NCBI GenBank assembly: GCA_965215765.1
Contig: OZ244118.1
Location: 248,001-312,000, forward strand
Direction of reading: 5' to 3'
DNA length: 64,000 nucleotides
Source: G965212025 sp965215765
GTDB taxonomy: Bacteria; Pseudomonadota; Gammaproteobacteria; Poriferisulfidales; Oxydemutatoraceae
Part shown: in pieces, positions 47,001 to 57,300 of the stretch
How the letters are laid out: every line of letters begins with the position of its first letter
Numbering within the stretch: position 1 is the stretch's first letter
Program-made: the position numbers and the translations under genes
Notes under the pieces: generated by a model
The model's database searches: none
What the model saw: the letters and a program-made list of their open reading frames with translations, nothing else
Told to the model about the DNA's origin: nothing

Positions 47001-47503
47001 GTATGTTCCTCAACAGGGCCTTCCTCGTCAGTGAGGCTGTACAGCTTCACCGCCATGCCCGGATCCAGATGAAAATTCCTGAGATGCAGCCCCAAATTGA
47101 CGGCTTCAGGGGAATGAATATGCGCCTGCCAGACATCAATGCCATCTTCCTGCTTGACCCGCGCCCAGTTGGCGCGCTGCAAACGAACTTTCCGGTAGAT
47201 GCCGGTGTGGTTGACCGTGCTCACGTTGAGTAGTTCCAGAATTTCGTCTTCTTCCTGTGTGCTGAAAGTCCCCAGATCCAGTCGCTGCGCTCTGGTGGGG
47301 TACACGCTTCGGGCAGCCTCGCGCGCGTGTTGCACCTCCGGCAAGGGGTTGGACATGAAGCCTTGATCTGCCGGAGATTCCTGATCCTGACCGACAGCGA
47401 GTGCGCTTGACGTGACGATGGATACACCCACGAGCAACCGCTTCAGCCAGACACGGCTGCCGGAAATCTGCGCATCCGGAAATCTGAAACCCGCTTTTTT
47501 CAT
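38081..47503 (-). CDS. Giant secreted serine protease with GLUG/FNIII modules (giant 2)
   Basis: 3140 aa, almost identical to giant 1 over most of its length, with the same order of signal peptide, pro-region, protease and four GLUG+FNIII modules. Triad His302, Asp350 and Ser449 (GGSGSP). Differences cluster in the protease loops on both sides of the serine (residues about 404-440 and 458-470; eight residues longer before Ser), in the first GLUG block, and in module 4, where one extra GLUG repeat (26 aa, GASAEVDGVRHVGG) is present. Ends LRLKVFLGGMVR. Tandem duplicate of giant 1; the period is about 9.8-9.9 kb. Confidence 0.85.
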   Translation of the reverse strand: MKKAGFRFPDAQISGSRVWLKRLLVGVSIVTSSALAVGQDQESPADQGFMSNPLPEVQHAREAARSVYPTRAQRLDLGTFSTQEEDEILELLNVSTVNHTGIYRKVRLQRANWARVKQEDGIDVWQAHIHSPEAVNLGLHLRNFHLDPGMAVKLYSLTDEEGPVEEHTGEGRSGNRDGFWSYPMSGDTIVVEFRTPTASRLEPDAFPFAADKVNHTFKDRNGELSSTQLQKFQARSPTCTYHDKTENTADFVGDGMPAHVRKAALGTVLICAYGDRAAGCGTGSLLKNKSGDGALYALSVWHLFTAGVNSPNANDKPHIDSDFSIVLKDEQGGRARASGSRFIAGDAKNDWGLVRIEEQFRGWGNYQLLDWKVRTPENFAGYVLHYSYLLDQQYSPFGHLQDPRYHPYGLEFDLPDGRNAPKPAVCSGSVCSGKFYANYTGYRVEYGGSGSPAYYENTSSVVGVYVTFHKCNGGFAGMGNIYKNPKVFNALNYGDAYFHNSQFPYIDPEVVCAADSQAMAGSGTESDPYQVENLCHLRGVEASPRSHYIQIKDIDASTMTYGWKNDFTPIKDFSGAYDGNGYQISNLKVNTADEELENIGLFGELRGGLLKRVKLAGFLTNGGVNVGSLVGLNNRGTIEDSEVDGTVDGGRAIGGLVGLNQGGVIRNSTATVRVGENSRDTFIAGGLAGQNDGGTIAGSRALGAVTGARQVGGLVGRHLGGTISGSYAQGAISGDSQVGGLVGVNEDNASIVNSHARQEARVNGKDQVGGLVGENKGSIGNSYAKSTVTGNSQTGGLVGENKRSISNSYAKGTVTGDSQTGGLVGENKGSISDSYAKGTVTGDSQVGGLAGVNSGTVRSAYSTGAVGGTDLPGRLVGVNSGTVDRSYASKLGDGDSLVGGNDGTVQGSGLRTVEQMKCSMDPVNLCRAAGVYLDWDTQIWHFGHSRMLPVLRAVTGVPAAPLAVRASWNSRGGLTLQWEHQGITVSSFEVEVGGIIRNTKVSRFAFDDSLMAELRKRYTSGSEIHYSIRGVKGDVAGEVTPGSFHLMEVPGGVGTQTASGLSTIQVTITEATADGYGRAPGSSAYGEPAGGVTLDLVYHVQLFSKGLLKEERHKTQQEWSSSTVVEFSGLEDSSRYEVRVFAENKAGAGPTEAAPVFTYVGACPWVAVITAAGSGSEDDPWQVSTLCQLQEIRYDTAAHYQLANDIDAKQSHEWRDGKGFPPIESFSGSLDGSGHSILSLLINPGQADHVGLFGKLSGGALQRLALVNVTVQGRDEVGALAGRVAANGSIKGSTVTGLIGGRGRVGGLAGENHGLIELSHSESAVAGTTAVRWHGNMIGGLVGRNAWGARIRSSHARGSVSGAGGVGGLVGTNEASIYHSHAQSTVSGRSYSVGGLAGSNYGFISGSYSAGAVSGTGIVGGLAGYHARSNSIVDSHSDSTVIGKGSYVGGLAGISSGSILRSHATGAVSGNVQVGGLAGESRSGSIEDSYATGSVSGKVQVGGLVGNSKRYYGRNIRIQDSYATGLVNGNNQSGMLVGHSEGTGMAANYALVPGVGSSALELVGSGGEDATENNFSRTLAQLKCPLLPGDTCQGAVSYSGWSTQVWYFGDRQTLPVHRALRAVPPAPLSRLQAKWNLEDDLELSWTAAKTGSLNAGYWVEVAGYSLETGSESFTFSRHLVQSLRSEHRGSTLQISVRGYNRHGMSEATTVAFDLLATPGELTDLRASAQAFSLRVLLMAPADDGYGQSPEDPAYGYTGVGVSAGLGYRVRLSAGGELLQEQELAHTAGETSAAVEFSGLASDSRYEVVATPYNRVGEGPPFSLSVFTRPWQCDGEALMSAGSSGGSGSEDDPWQIATLCQLQDIRSAPAAHYRLAGDIEAGPSRNWRAGEGFAPIADFSGSLDGAGFQIFHLRGHSDALEDVGMFAQLRGGLLQQVVLVNAQLWGSVNVGALAGRNEGGRIVNSGATGSLFGGQVAGGLVGINAGTISGSAAQLTTEPGGQIAGGLVGRNLAGGSINTSYAGGSVSGAVRAGGLVADNQGSVTDSYTTASVTGEGLVAGLVANNQGTVSRSYAAGSVSGAGQPGSFAGSSPGGITDSYATALSRANGGNGGGVPFVADDAGQGSDLLRTLQQLRCPTAPGLACAGRSTYSGWRAETWFFGDYRTLPVLRGFETPGKPLRLLAQWKSPSALLLRWEPPLHTRELIAYRIEALSVAAEETASLYYVGGSDWLQKLRARHEGGNTLFLTVRGYNLYGVGEAARVSVRLLDVPDSPADMRVVPGISTLRLSFTAPANDGYGRKPVDSDYAESAQDLALHLAYRVRLYASGELVEERDITPGNPLSPVTVEFAELQSAFEYRLEAFALNTVGTGSPSTIRTVTRFPECASKGLKSAQGDGSKDNPWQIGTLCQLQDMRSDLHAHYVQVANIDARSSREWSGDTGFHPIEPFSGTFDGAGRQISDLYINRPEANTVGLFSRLAEGGVVKGVVLVDAWVKGGNSVGALVGFNDGTVMNSVVRSAQISGKANTGGLAGGNGGLLINSGASAEVDGVRHVGGLVGFSESTVTYSYADVSVSGDDRVGGLAGLNAGSVHASYALGEIRGRSFTGGLVGSNIRRIQDSYAASTVVGESTSIGSLAGYSAPDAVIDRSYAPVSAQAALVGNGSTGGSSPRTLTQLRCPTAAGQRCAGATTYAGWEPGAWYFGNTRTLPLLRALADIPATPVDLAVRWESPDHLRFTWAAESSAVDSYELELAGTIREVTAPTFDFDGDFLAEFRKNKQEACPHPYRLRAVRGDVVGYPAAGHFYLPGLSGATTITALVPGQTTARLVLAIMGHDDCAPLADNALATSPDRRGPGFGYVVVVSAEGRSTETFFSAGAFDTEVEISHLLPKRSYSLQVYVRNQAGDRAPVQASGNWGTFSTIAVPGRPSGLQARWESADRVNLSWEAASSNGATIDSYRLSVDGKSHPVTGSSTSYVLPDRALAQLREAYAGGEQISYSLQAVNRAGTGAMSTTAFTLFDVLEGASTMKLTSQAYDHVWVHLEYSGDDGYGRASHHADFGDPVDGMSLSLGYRVQLLSYGELIEEKFAMLMPGGTARTGFTELQDGVAYKVRAFPKNSVAELPEVLEEPEPRLRLKVFLGGMVR

Positions 47504-47691
47504 TGTGAATACTTATGCGACATGCGGGCAGAAAAAAGAAAATACAACCCGCCTGCGACATAAAGTTCTGCCACTGCATTCGCTATCTGTTCTTCCGGCT
47601 GACGCACTGAGGTATCCCCTGACTCTGCCCTTCACCCACTCTCTGACATTTCAGCACGGCTGTACGCGCCGGAAAATCACTTAGTGGGTCA

Positions 47692-47720
47692 ATTATACGA
47701 AACAATTCCCAGTCCGGCAA
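47692..47720 (-). promoter_or_regulatory. Promoter of giant 2
   Basis: TTGCCG (47715-47720), 17 nt, TATAAT (47692-47697) on the minus strand, identical to the giant 1 promoter, about 190 nt before the ATG at 47503. Confidence 0.65.
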
Positions 47721-47789
47721 ATTACTATGAAAAGGAGTCAGCCTCATCCGACGGAGAAACCCCGAAACCAGCACCGAGGCGTACAGTCT

Positions 47790-48361
47790 TATTCAAGCAG
47801 ACTTGCGCGTTCTTCGCGGTTATTAAACTCGTGGTTCATAGTTCTCTCGCCAGTTGCCCGGACTCTTCACCAAAGGAATGCTCCTTATGGAAATCCCTTC
47901 TCCAAACACTCCTGGCACACTGCCTCGAGAAAACCACGCATTCATCAGGAAACAAAACTTCTTCGTGTATTCCGTGTTTTTCGCGGTTATTAAGCTCATG
48001 GTTCATAGTTCTCTCGCCAGTTGCCCGGGCTCTTCACCAAAGGAATGCTCCTTATGGAAACCCCTTCTCCGAACACTCTTGGCACACTGCCTCAAGGAAA
48101 CCACAACCTCACTTCCCTGAACCGCATGGCATTCATCAGAAAACAAAACCTTTTCGTGTATTTCGCGGTTATTAAACTCGTGATTCATAATTCTCTCGCC
48201 AGTTGCCCGGGCTCTTCACCAAAGGAATGCTCCTTATGGAAAACTCCTTCTCCAAACACTCCTGGTACGCTGCCTCAAGGAAACCACACGCTCATCAGAA
48301 AACAAAACCCTTGCGTGTTTTTCGTGTTTCGCGGCTGCAGTTGTTAAATTTGTGTATGCCC
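47790..48361. repeat. Three R elements between giant 2 and giant 3
   Basis: Anchors CTCTCGCCAGTT (or one-base variants) at 47844, 48011 and 48193, giving periods of 167 and 182 bp. Each unit runs from CGCGGTTATTAAACTCGTGGTTCATAG through CCAAAGGAATGCTCCTTATGGAAA to CATCAGAAAACAAAAC. No convincing gene; ORFs of 60-160 codons on either strand are products of the repeat. Confidence 0.85.
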
Positions 48362-51300
48362 TCAGCGAACCATACCGCCCAGGAACGCTCGCAGGCGCAA
48401 TTTCTTGACGTGATGCGGGCCCGGCCTCGGCGTTGTCGGGATCTCGGGATCCCAGTTGATAAATTGACTCACCCCTGGCAACTCAGCCACGCTGTCCCGA
48501 GGGAATGCCCGGACTTCGTACGCAACACCACCCTGCAGCCCCGTAAATTCCGTCCTGACAGCTCCCCCGGGCGTCGGCATCGCAACAGACTGTTCCTCTA
48601 TCAGTTCTCCGTATGAAAGCAGTTGTACCCGATACCCCAAGCCGAGCAATATTCCGTCAACCGGGGCTCCGAAATCAGCATGATCCACAGTGCGCCCATA
48701 GCCATCATTTCCCGAATATTGCAAGTGTACCTGCACACGACCATTCGCCTTGTGCATCAGTTGCATGGCCAATGTCCCCTCAAGAACGTCGAGCAAGGTA
48801 AATGCTGCTGTGCTCATCGCACCCGTTCCGGCACGGTTGACTGCCCGGAGCGAATAGCGTATCTGCTCTCCTCCTGTGTGCTTCTTGCGCAGTTGCGCCA
48901 AGACATGGCCTGACAACACATAAGAAGTGGCGGTTCCTGTGCTCGGGTGGCTTTTCCCGTCCACGGAAAGCTGGTAGCTGTCTATCGTCGCCCCGTTGCT
49001 GCTCGCCGCTTCCCAACTCAGGTGTACCCGATCTACAGACTCCCACCTGGCTCGCAAGCCAGATGGTCTGCCAGGCACCTCTATGGTGCTGAACGCGCTT
49101 CTGTTTTCGGATGCCTGGGCGGGCTCCCCGGTGCCCGCCCGGTTGCGTGCATAGACCTGTAGCGAATAGCTTCTCTTCGGCAGCAAGTCGGTGATCTCAA
49201 TCTCGGTGTCAAAAGCACCTGCCGAGAAAAAGGTCTCGGTGCTGCGTCCTGCAGTGCTCACAACCACCACGTAGCCAAAACCGGAGCCTGCAACGCGATC
49301 AGGGGAAGTCGCAAGCGCATCAACCGCCAGGGGAGCGCAATCGTCATGTCCCATGGTCGTCAACACCAGGCGCGCAGTGGTTTGGCCGGGCACAAGCTCC
49401 GTTATCGTCGTCGCGCCCGGAAGACCGGGCAAATAGAAGTGACCGACCGCCGGATAGCCAGCGACATCTCCATGCACAGCGCGAAGACGGTACGGGTGGG
49501 GGCAAGCCCCCTGGCTGTTTTTCCGAAACCCGGCCAGAAAATCTCCGTTGAAGTCAAAAGTCAGTGCTGTGACCTCCCGTATTGTTCCTGCCAGCTCAAG
49601 TTCGTAGGAATCAACCGCTGAACTTCCCGCCGCCCAAGTGAAGCGCAGATGACCCGGAGATTCCCAGCGCACCGCCAAATCGATTGGTGTGGCAGGAATG
49701 TCGGCAAGCGAGCGCAGCAAGGGCAACGTATGGGTATTGCCAAAATGCCAGGCTCCCGGTTCCCAGCCGGCATAAGTCGTGGCACCTGCGCATCTCTGTC
49801 CCGCTGCGGTCGGGCAACGCAACTGGGTCAGAGTGCGAGGTGAACTGCCGCCCGTTAAGCCATTGCCCACCAAAGCTGCCTGTGCAGACACGGGTGCGTA
49901 ACTGCGGTCAATCACCGCATCCGGAGCAGAATAACCCGCCAGACTTCCGGTGCTGCCCGATTCTCCGTCAACCGAGTTCACCGCATAGCTGTCCTGTATG
50001 TGGCGGACATTGCTTCCGACCAGTCCCCCGGTGATGGAGCGACCCCGCACCTCACCGAGTGCATAGCTCGCATGGACAGAACCGGAGTTGATGCCCGCCA
50101 GTCCGCCAACACGGCTATCTCCGCTGACCGACACGTCGGCATAGCTGTAGGCAACAGTGCTTCCGCTGTAGCCGACCAAGCCGCCGGCGCGCGAGCCGTC
50201 CACAGCGATGGCCGAACCTGTCGCGTAACAGTGCAAAATCGTGCTTCCCTGGCTATAGCCAACCAGACCGCCGGCGTTGCCCCGCCCCTCACCCGAGACG
50301 CGCACCGCTGCTTCGGCACTGCTGTGCAAAATAGCGGCTCCCAGAGCCAGACCAGCCAGACCACCGGCAGACTCAAGCGCGCGTACTTGCGAAGCCCTCA
50401 CCGTACTGCCCACGACCCGACCTTTTGCTTTCACATAACCGACCAGACCGCCGACGTACCTGCCCCCGTCAACCTCGGCACTGGCACCACTGTCAATCAG
50501 CAAACCCCCGTTGCCACCCGCCAGCCCGCCAATGTTGGCTCCGGCTCTGTTGCCGGAGATCTGTGCGAACTTCACGACGCTGTTCATGACGGTTCCGTCG
50601 TTAAAGCCGACCAGGGCTCCGACGCTGTTCCCCCCTTTTACCCACGCTTCAACGAGCACCACATCTTTGATGATCCCGTCTTCTGCAAGTCTGGAGAACA
50701 GGCCAATCGTGTTCGTTTCCGGACGGTTAATGTACAGATCAGAGATTTCCCGCCCTGCCCCGTCTAAGGTGCCTGAAAAAGGCTCTATCGGATGAAAGCC
50801 GGCACCGCCTGACCACCCCCGACTCGGGCTGGCGTCAATGTCTGCCACCTGCACATAGTGAGCGTGCAGATCAGAGCGCACATCCTGTAGTTGGCACAAC
50901 GTGCCAATTTGCCACGGGTTGGCGCTGCTGCCGTCACCCGACACACTCTCCAGACCCTTGCCGGCGCATTCCGAAAAGCGGGTCACCGTCCGGATCGTTG
51001 ACGGCGATCCGGTGCCCACCGAGTTATGGGCGAAGGCTTCCAGCCGATACTCAAAGGCACTCTTAAGCTCCGCAAATTCCATCGTGACCGGGTTCAGAGG
51101 GTTCCCCAGCGGAATGCCGCGTTCTTCAACCAGCTCCCCTGACGCATACAGGCGTACCCGGTAAGCCAGGCGCAAAGCCGCCGCTTGCGCCGCCGCGTAA
51201 TCAGCGTCGACCGGCCTGCGCCCGTAGCCGTCATTGGCGGGGGCTGTAAAGCTAAGTCTCAGCGTGGAGACCCCCGGTACCACGCTCACATCAGTCAGAG

Positions 51301-54300
51301 AATCAGGAACATCCAGCAGGCGCACGGAAACACGGGCAGCTTCGCCAGCACCATAAAGGTTGTAGCCGCGAACCGCTAAAAAGAGCGTACTTCCGCCTTC
51401 GTGACGGGCGCGCAGCTTCTGCAACCAGTCTGATCCTCCGACGTAGTACAACGAAGCGGTTTCCTCAGCGGCGATCGATGGAGCCTCAATCTGGTAAGCG
51501 ACCAGTTCTCTGGTGTGAAGCGGAGGCTCCCAACGCAGCAACAAGGAAGACGGAGATTTCCACTGTGCCAGCAGGCGCAAGGGCTTGCCTGGGGTCTCAA
51601 AGCCCCGCAGAACCGGCAGCGTCCTGTAATCTCCGAAGGACCAGGTCTCGGCACTCCAGCCTGAATATGTTGACCTTCCCGCACACGCCAGACCAGGGGC
51701 GGTGGGGCAACGCAGTTGCTGCAGCGTCCGCAAGGAGCCTGATCCCTGCTCGGCGTCATCTGCCACAAAAGGTACGCTGCCACCATTGCCGCCATTGCCG
51801 CGAGGCAACGCTGCTGCGTAGCTGTCGGCAATGCCTCCCGGACTGCTGCCGGCAAAGCTTCCATGCTGTCCGGCTCCGGATACCGACCCTGCCGCATAGC
51901 TGCGGCTGACGGTGCCCTGATTGTCCGCCACAAGACCCGCGACCAGACCTTCCCCGGTCACAGAAGTTGTTGTGTAACTGTCAGTCACCGAGCCCTGGTT
52001 GTCTGCGACCAGACCACCCGCCTGAACTGCTCCTGACACCGAGCCTCCGGCATAGCTTGTGTCGATACTCCCGACTGTCAAATTTCTCCCGACCAGACCA
52101 CCCGCGACCCGCCCCCCCGGCTCTGCCGTCAACTGAGCCGCGCTGCCGCTGATCGTGCCTGCGTTGATGCCGACGAGTCCTCCCGCCACTTGCCCGCCAA
52201 AAAGTGAGCCCGTTGCACCGCTGTTCACGATCCTTCCTCCCTCGTTCCTGCCCGCCAGAGCACCCACGTTGACGCTTCCCCAAAGCTGCGCGTTAACCAG
52301 CACCACCTGCTGCAACAACCCGCCCTGAAGCTGTGCAAACATGCCGACATTTTCCAGTGCCTCAGAGCGCACCTTTAAATGTAAAATCTGAAAACCGGCA
52401 CCATCAAGGGAACCGGAAAAATCAGCGATCGGTGCAAAGCCTTCTCCGGCTCGCCAGTTCCGGGATGGACCTGCCTCAACATCACCTGCCTGTCGGTAGT
52501 GGGCTGCAGGCGCAGAGCGAATATCCTGTAATTGGCACAGCGTGGCAATCTGCCAGGGATCGTCCTCGCTGCCCGGGTCGCCTGATCCGCCTGCCGACAT
52601 CAGGGCTTCCCCGTCGCACTGCCAGGGACGGGTAAATACCGACAATGAAAATGGCGGCCCTTCTCCAACCCTGTTATAGGGTGTCGCCACCACTTCATAG
52701 AAGCTGTCGCTTGTCAGACCCGAAAATTCTACAGCCGCGGATGTTTCGCCAGTTGTGTGCGCAAGCTCCTGTTCCTGCAACAGTTCTCCTCCGGCGGACA
52801 ACCGTACCCGGTAGCCCAGACCTGCGGAAACCCCGACACCCGTATATCCGTAAGCAGGGTCTTCTGGTGATTGGTCATAGCCGTCGTTAGCCGGAGCTAT
52901 AAGCAACACACGCAGTGAGAACGCCTGCGCCGATGCCCGAACATCTGTCAATTCGCCTGGGGAAACCAGCAGTTCAAACGCAACCGTCGTCGCTTCGCTT
53001 ACACCATGACGGTTATATCCACGCACACTAAGCTGCAAGGGGTCACTGCCCCCATATTCGGAACGGAGGCTTTGCATCAGGCGCCTGCCGAGCGTAAAAG
53101 ACTCGGACTGTGTTTCCAGGAAATGCCCTGCCACCTCCACCCAATAGCCGGCGTTCAGGCTTCCTGTTTTTGCAACTGTCCAGTTCAATTCCAGTTCATC
53201 TTGCTGGTTCCATTTCGCCTGCAGGCGGGAAGGGGGAGCAGGTGGTTCCGGTTGCAGGGCACGATGGATCGGGAGCGTCTGCCTGTCCCCGAAATACCAG
53301 ACCCGGGTGCTCCAGCCAGAGTAACTGACTGCTCCCTGGCACGTGTCTCCCGGCAAAAGAGGGCACTTCAATTGCGCCAGCGTACGGGAAAAATTGTTTT
53401 CTGTGGTGTCCTCTCCCCCGCTGCCCACGAGTTCCAGCGCGCTACTACCGACACCCGGCTCCAGCGCGTAATTTGCAACCATATCGATGCCTTCGAAATA
53501 CCCCACCAGCATGCCCGCCTGATTGTTCCCGTTAACCAGACCTGTCGCATAACTGTCTTCAATCCTGATGTTTCTGCCGGAGTAGCGCTCACCGTTTCCC
53601 ACCAGCCCGCCTACCTGCACATTCCCGCTGACCGAACCAGTCGCATAGCTGTCGTCAATCGAGCCGTACCTGGTTCTTCCCACCAGGCCGCCTACCTGCT
53701 CAGTTCCGCTAACCGCCCCGGTCGCATGGCTTCTGAGGATTGGTCCTGAGCTGAGACCCACCAGACCTCCCACACGATTCACCTCACCGATAACCGTGCT
53801 GTCCGAGTGGCTGTCAACTATGGAATTGGAATCGTGGTAACCCGCCAGCCCGCCCACAATTCCTTTTCCGCTGATCACTCCTGCCGAATAAGAGCCGCTT
53901 ATAAAGCCATAGTTGGAACCCACCAGTCCGCCCACGGAATAACTCCGGCCGCTCACCGTTGACTGAGCGTGGCTGTTATAGATCGAAGCTTCGTTGCTCC
54001 CCACCAGTCCACCAACACTGCCTGTTCCGCTCACACTTCCTCTCGCGTGCGAACTGCGAATCCTCGCGCCCCGGGCATTCCTGCCCACCAGCCCGCCTAT
54101 TGCGTGGCCGTGCCCCTGGGAATCAACCGTTCCGACAACGGCAGACTCCGAATGGCTGAGCTCGATCAGCCCATGGTTCTCACCCGCTACTCCTCCCACA
54201 CTTCTCCGCCCGCCTATCAGCCCCGTCGCCGTGCTGCCCTTGATGCTTCCATTTGCCGCAACGCTTCCTGCCAGGGCACCTACCTCATCTCTGCCCCGTA

Positions 54301-57300
54301 CCGTAACATTCACCAGTGCCAGCCTTTGCAGAGCACCACCGTTGAGCTTCCCGAACAGCCCGACATGATCTGCTTGCCCAGAATTGATCAAAAGATTCAG
54401 AATGCTGTGACCACTCCCGTCCAGAGAGCCGGAAAAAAATTTAATCGGTGCAAAGCCCTTTCCGTCTCGCCACTCGTGGCTTTGTTTCGCGTCTATATCG
54501 TTTGCCAGCCGATAATGCGCTGCCGTGTCGTAACGTATTTCATGCAACTGGCAAAGTGTGCTGACCTGCCAGGGGTCATCCTCATTGCCAGAGCCTGCTG
54601 CTGTTATCACTGCTGCCCGTGGACACGCGCCAACGTAGGTGAAAACCGGTGCTGCCTCCGTTGAGCCTGCGCCCGCCTTGTTTCTGGCAAACACTCTGAC
54701 TTCGTACCTGGAACCACCTTCCAGGCCTGAAAATTCCACTACGGTCGAACTTGTCCATTCCTGTTGTGTCATGCGCCGCTCTTCTTTCAACCGGCCTTTT
54801 GAAAACAGTTGCACACGATATACGAGATCCAGCGCAACTCCGCCTGCCGGCTCCCCGTACGCGTTGTTGCCCGGTGCGCGTCCGTAGCCGTCATCAGCGG
54901 CCTCGGTAATGGTGACCCGTATTGTCGACAGCCCTGAAGCTGTCAGGGTTCCCACCACCCCCGGAACTTTCATCAAATAGAAACTTCCCGACGCTGCATC
55001 TCCCGCAACGCCCCCTTTTACGCCGCGTATGGAATAATGGATTTCACTGCCGCTGGCGTAACGCTCACGCAATTCAGCCATCAATGAGCCGTCAAATGCG
55101 AAACGGGACACCTTGGTGTTTCGAATGATTCCGTCCACCTCCACCTCAAAGGAACTCACGGCGATTCCTTGATGCTCCCACTGCAGCGTCAACCCACCTC
55201 TCGAATTCCAGTTTGCCCGGACTGCAAGCGGTGCAACGGGAACATCCGTAAGCACCCGGAGCACGGGCAACAAGCGAGAGTTCCCGAAATGCCAAATTCG
55301 CGTATCCCAATCCAGATACACGCCTGCTGCCCGGCAAAGATTGACGGGCAATATCGAGCACTTCATTTGTTCCAAAGTGCGCAAAGCACTGCCCTGTACT
55401 GTGCCGCCATTCCCGCCCACGAGGATGTCCCCGTCGCCCAGCTTGCTGGCATAGCTGCGGGCTATCGTGCCACCGTTGACTCCGACCAGCCTGCCCGGCA
55501 AATCAGTTCCGCTTACAGCACCAGTGCTATAGGCACTTCTGACCGTACCGCTGTTTTTGCCGACCAGACCGCCTGTCTGACTGTCTCCTGTCACTGTACC
55601 TCGTGCATAACTGTTACTGATGTTTCCTTTGTTTTCGCCGACCAGACCGCCTGACTGGCTGTCTCCGGTCACTGCGCCTTGTGCGTAGCTGTTACCGATG
55701 CTTCCTTTGTTTTCGCCGACCAGCCCTCCAACCTGGTTCTTTCCACGTACTTGCCCAAGTGCACGACTACTCACGATCCTGGCGTTGCCCTGGTTCACAC
55801 CCACCAAGCCCCCAACCCCGGGGGCTGTTCCGACAACCTCGCTATCCGAGTGGCTGCCACTGATGGTGCCACTAAGGTGGCTGCCCACCAGCCCACCTAT
55901 CTGGCTGTTTCCGGTCACTGTGCCTTTTGCGTAGCTGTTGCTGATGCTTCCCCTGTTTTCGCCCACCAGACCTCCTACTTGATTGGTTCCTGTTACTGCC
56001 CCTAGCGCACGACTGCCTTCAATTGTGCCATCGTAGTTCAGACCTACCAGCCCGCCGGCAACATACGTGTCGCCAGAGTTCTCCCCAACCCTTACCGTCG
56101 CCGTGCTGTTGCGGATGATACCGCCCTGATTCAGACCAACCAGTCCACCGATGATTCTGTCCCCGTCAACCTTGCCATCAACCTCGCTGTCCTCAATCGT
56201 CCCCCGATCGTTCAGCCCAACCAGAGAACCGACATTCACCACCTCTTTCGTCACAAAATTCACCAGCTTCACGCGCTTTAGCAAGCCACCCTGCAGCTTG
56301 CCAAACAGCCCTGTATTCTCGAATTTTCCGCTCGCTACGCCGACCTTCAAATTGGAAATTCGGTAACCGTTGCCATCATAAGTGCCAAAAAAATTCTTGA
56401 TCGGTGCAAAACCTTTTTTCCAGCCATACGTCATCGTCGATGCGTCTATATCTTTGATCTGGACGTAGTGCGACCGGGGTGATGCCTCCACACCGCGCAA
56501 ATGACACAGGTTTTCTACCCGGTAGGGCTCACTTTCAGTTCCGGAACCTGTCATGGCCTGCGAATCCGCAGGGCACACGACCTCAGGATCTATGTAGGGA
56601 AACTGGCTGCCATGAAAATAAGCGTCCCCGTAGTTCAGGGCATTGAAGACCTTTGGGTTTTTATAGATTTTACCCATCCCGGCAATACTACTCGAGCACC
56701 CTAAGCCATTCGGATCTCCAGTCTCCCAGAACGCACTACTGGTCCCCAACACGGATGCCGTGTTCTCATAAAATGCCGCCGATCCGGATCCTCCATATTC
56801 AACACGGTAGCCCGTAAAATTAACAAGAAACCGCCTTGCACAAACGGCTCCTGAACAAATAGCCGGTTTCGACACATCCCGCCACATAGGGAAAACATTC
56901 ACTTGTCCGAATGGGGAATACTGTTGATCCAGCAAATACGAGTGGTGCAGTATGTAACCCGCGAAATCCTCAGGGGTATGCACCTTCCAGTCCAGTAGCT
57001 GGTAATTTCCCCAGCCACTAAACTCCCCCTCAATACGCACCAGTACCCAGTCATCTTTGGCATGCCCCGCTATAAATCTTGAGCCGCTGGCTCGTGCCCG
57101 TCCCGCCCGCTCGCCTTTAACCTGAATGCTGAAATCGCTATCAATATAAGGCTTGTCGTTAGTATTGGGGTTACCCACAGCTACCCCGAAAAGATGCCAG
57201 ACAGACAGAACGTAGAGCGCACCGTCCCCTGACTTGTTTTTCAGCAAGCTCCCGGTACCGCAACCTGCCCCTCGATCGCCATACGCGCAGACGAGTACAG